Assembly (NCBI GenBank): GCA_025980765.1
Contig: JAICXB010000002.1
Span: 62,001-126,000, forward strand
Length of the DNA stretch: 64,000 nucleotides
Direction of reading: 5' to 3'
Source: Terriglobales bacterium
Lineage (GTDB): Bacteria > Acidobacteriota > Terriglobia > Terriglobales > Acidobacteriaceae
Within the stretch, counting starts at the first letter, position 1; each line of letters opens with the position of its first letter. Shown piece by piece: positions 63,774-64,000 of this stretch. Below the pieces are notes generated by a model. That model worked only from the letters and a program-made list of their open reading frames with translations, searched no databases and was not told where the DNA came from. A program made the position numbers and the translations under genes.

Positions 63774-63910
63774 TTACCACGGAGGCACGGAGGCACGGAG
63801 GCACGGAGGCACGGAGAACAAGAAAACCACTGAACACGGAGGGCACGGAGTAAACGGAGGGAAGGCGCTTTATAAACACCCTCTGTGACCTCCGTGACCT
63901 CCGTGTTGAA
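63774..63910. repeat. CACGGAGG tandem plus inverted repeat
   Basis: Four near-exact 8-bp units GAGGCACG in tandem (about 63780-63817) are followed by CACGGAGGGCACGGAG words and then, near 63888-63905, the opposite sense CCTCCGTG. Same family as 12747-12882. No promoter or gene was recognised in the surrounding 63709-63950 gap. Confidence 0.7.
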
Positions 63911-63950
63911 GATTTGTTTTTCGCAAGCACCCGTAATGCCGAGGCAGCCC

Positions 63951-64000
63951 CTATTTCTTCGAAATGATCACCTGATCGATTCCCGCTGGATTCTCGCGCA
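63951..64000 (-). CDS. 3' end of an unidentified gene
   Basis: One minus-strand frame entering from the right edge stops at 63951 after ENPAGIDQVIISKK. It is too short to name. Listed because the terminal codons read like protein and a gene is expected here. Confidence 0.35.
   Translation of the reverse strand, partial: RENPAGIDQVIISKK

Noticed and set aside
63774..63910. Possible CRISPR array or transposon end
   Set aside because: 8-bp tandem units with no spacers, no target duplication and no transposase; matches the word-repeat family at 12747.
1..64000. tRNA or rRNA genes
   Set aside because: No cloverleaf-like or rRNA-like sequence was recognised in the gaps read by eye; a covariance-model scan would settle it.

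Overview
The window is about 58% GC bacterial chromosome. It most likely comes from an Acidobacteriota (Terriglobia / Koribacter-like) genome. This is inferred from the gene mix (DUF1385-prfA-prmC, many secreted proteins of no known family, an ECF42 sigma factor, WG repeats) and from intergenic gaps full of short-word dyad repeats. It was not checked by any search. There are about 60 genes on both strands, with no rRNA, tRNA, CRISPR array, phage or intact insertion sequence.

Layout. 1-7.7 kb: DUF1385 gene, prfA, prmC, a flippase coupled to an EGNHR-motif protein, an Ala/Pro-rich secreted protein, a TMK-like kinase and a secreted zinc peptidase. 7.7-14.7 kb: a three-gene minus-strand set made of a 1200-aa two-ASKHA activase/HgdB-like fusion, a radical SAM/SPASM protein and a separate COG3581-like protein. 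All three carry a related N-terminal [RK][LI]DVxLxxL motif followed by prolines, and this is the strongest candidate for an undescribed system. 15-18.5 kb: phosphoesterase, then a DGPF/YCII protein and ECF42 sigma factor behind an ECF42-like promoter. 18.5-22.5 kb: TetR-HlyD-ABC-ABC2 efflux operon. 23-37.6 kb: malate synthase, a frameshifted secreted protein, DoxX, hslV, serA with a class V aminotransferase, an acyl-CoA ligase, GH3 hexosaminidase and others. 37.6-52.3 kb: vapBC, S9 peptidase, WG-repeat protein, truncated DUF2071 protein, pyrH, pyk, YihY, MFS and mutS2.

52.4-62.2 kb is an alcohol-oxidation/respiration island on the plus strand: a PQQ dehydrogenase broken by one frameshift, a XoxJ/MxaJ-like binding protein, a lipoprotein cytochrome c, a caa3-type subunit II with fused cytochrome, subunit I, subunit III, a small membrane protein, CtaG, another cytochrome c and a GlcG/HbpS protein. 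Subunit I keeps every heme and copper ligand but replaces the usual D-channel Asp, the Glu of HPEVY and the K-channel Lys. The window ends with brnTA, an isoaspartyl peptidase and the 3' tip of a further gene.

Noncoding sequence. Many gaps hold families of 7-9 bp imperfect words arranged in tandem or as long inverted repeats. Several run across stop codons and give unrelated proteins their C-terminal tails. Several genes (vapB, pyrH, brnT, hslV) have a -10 box 7-12 nt before the ATG and no Shine-Dalgarno sequence, suggesting leaderless transcripts.
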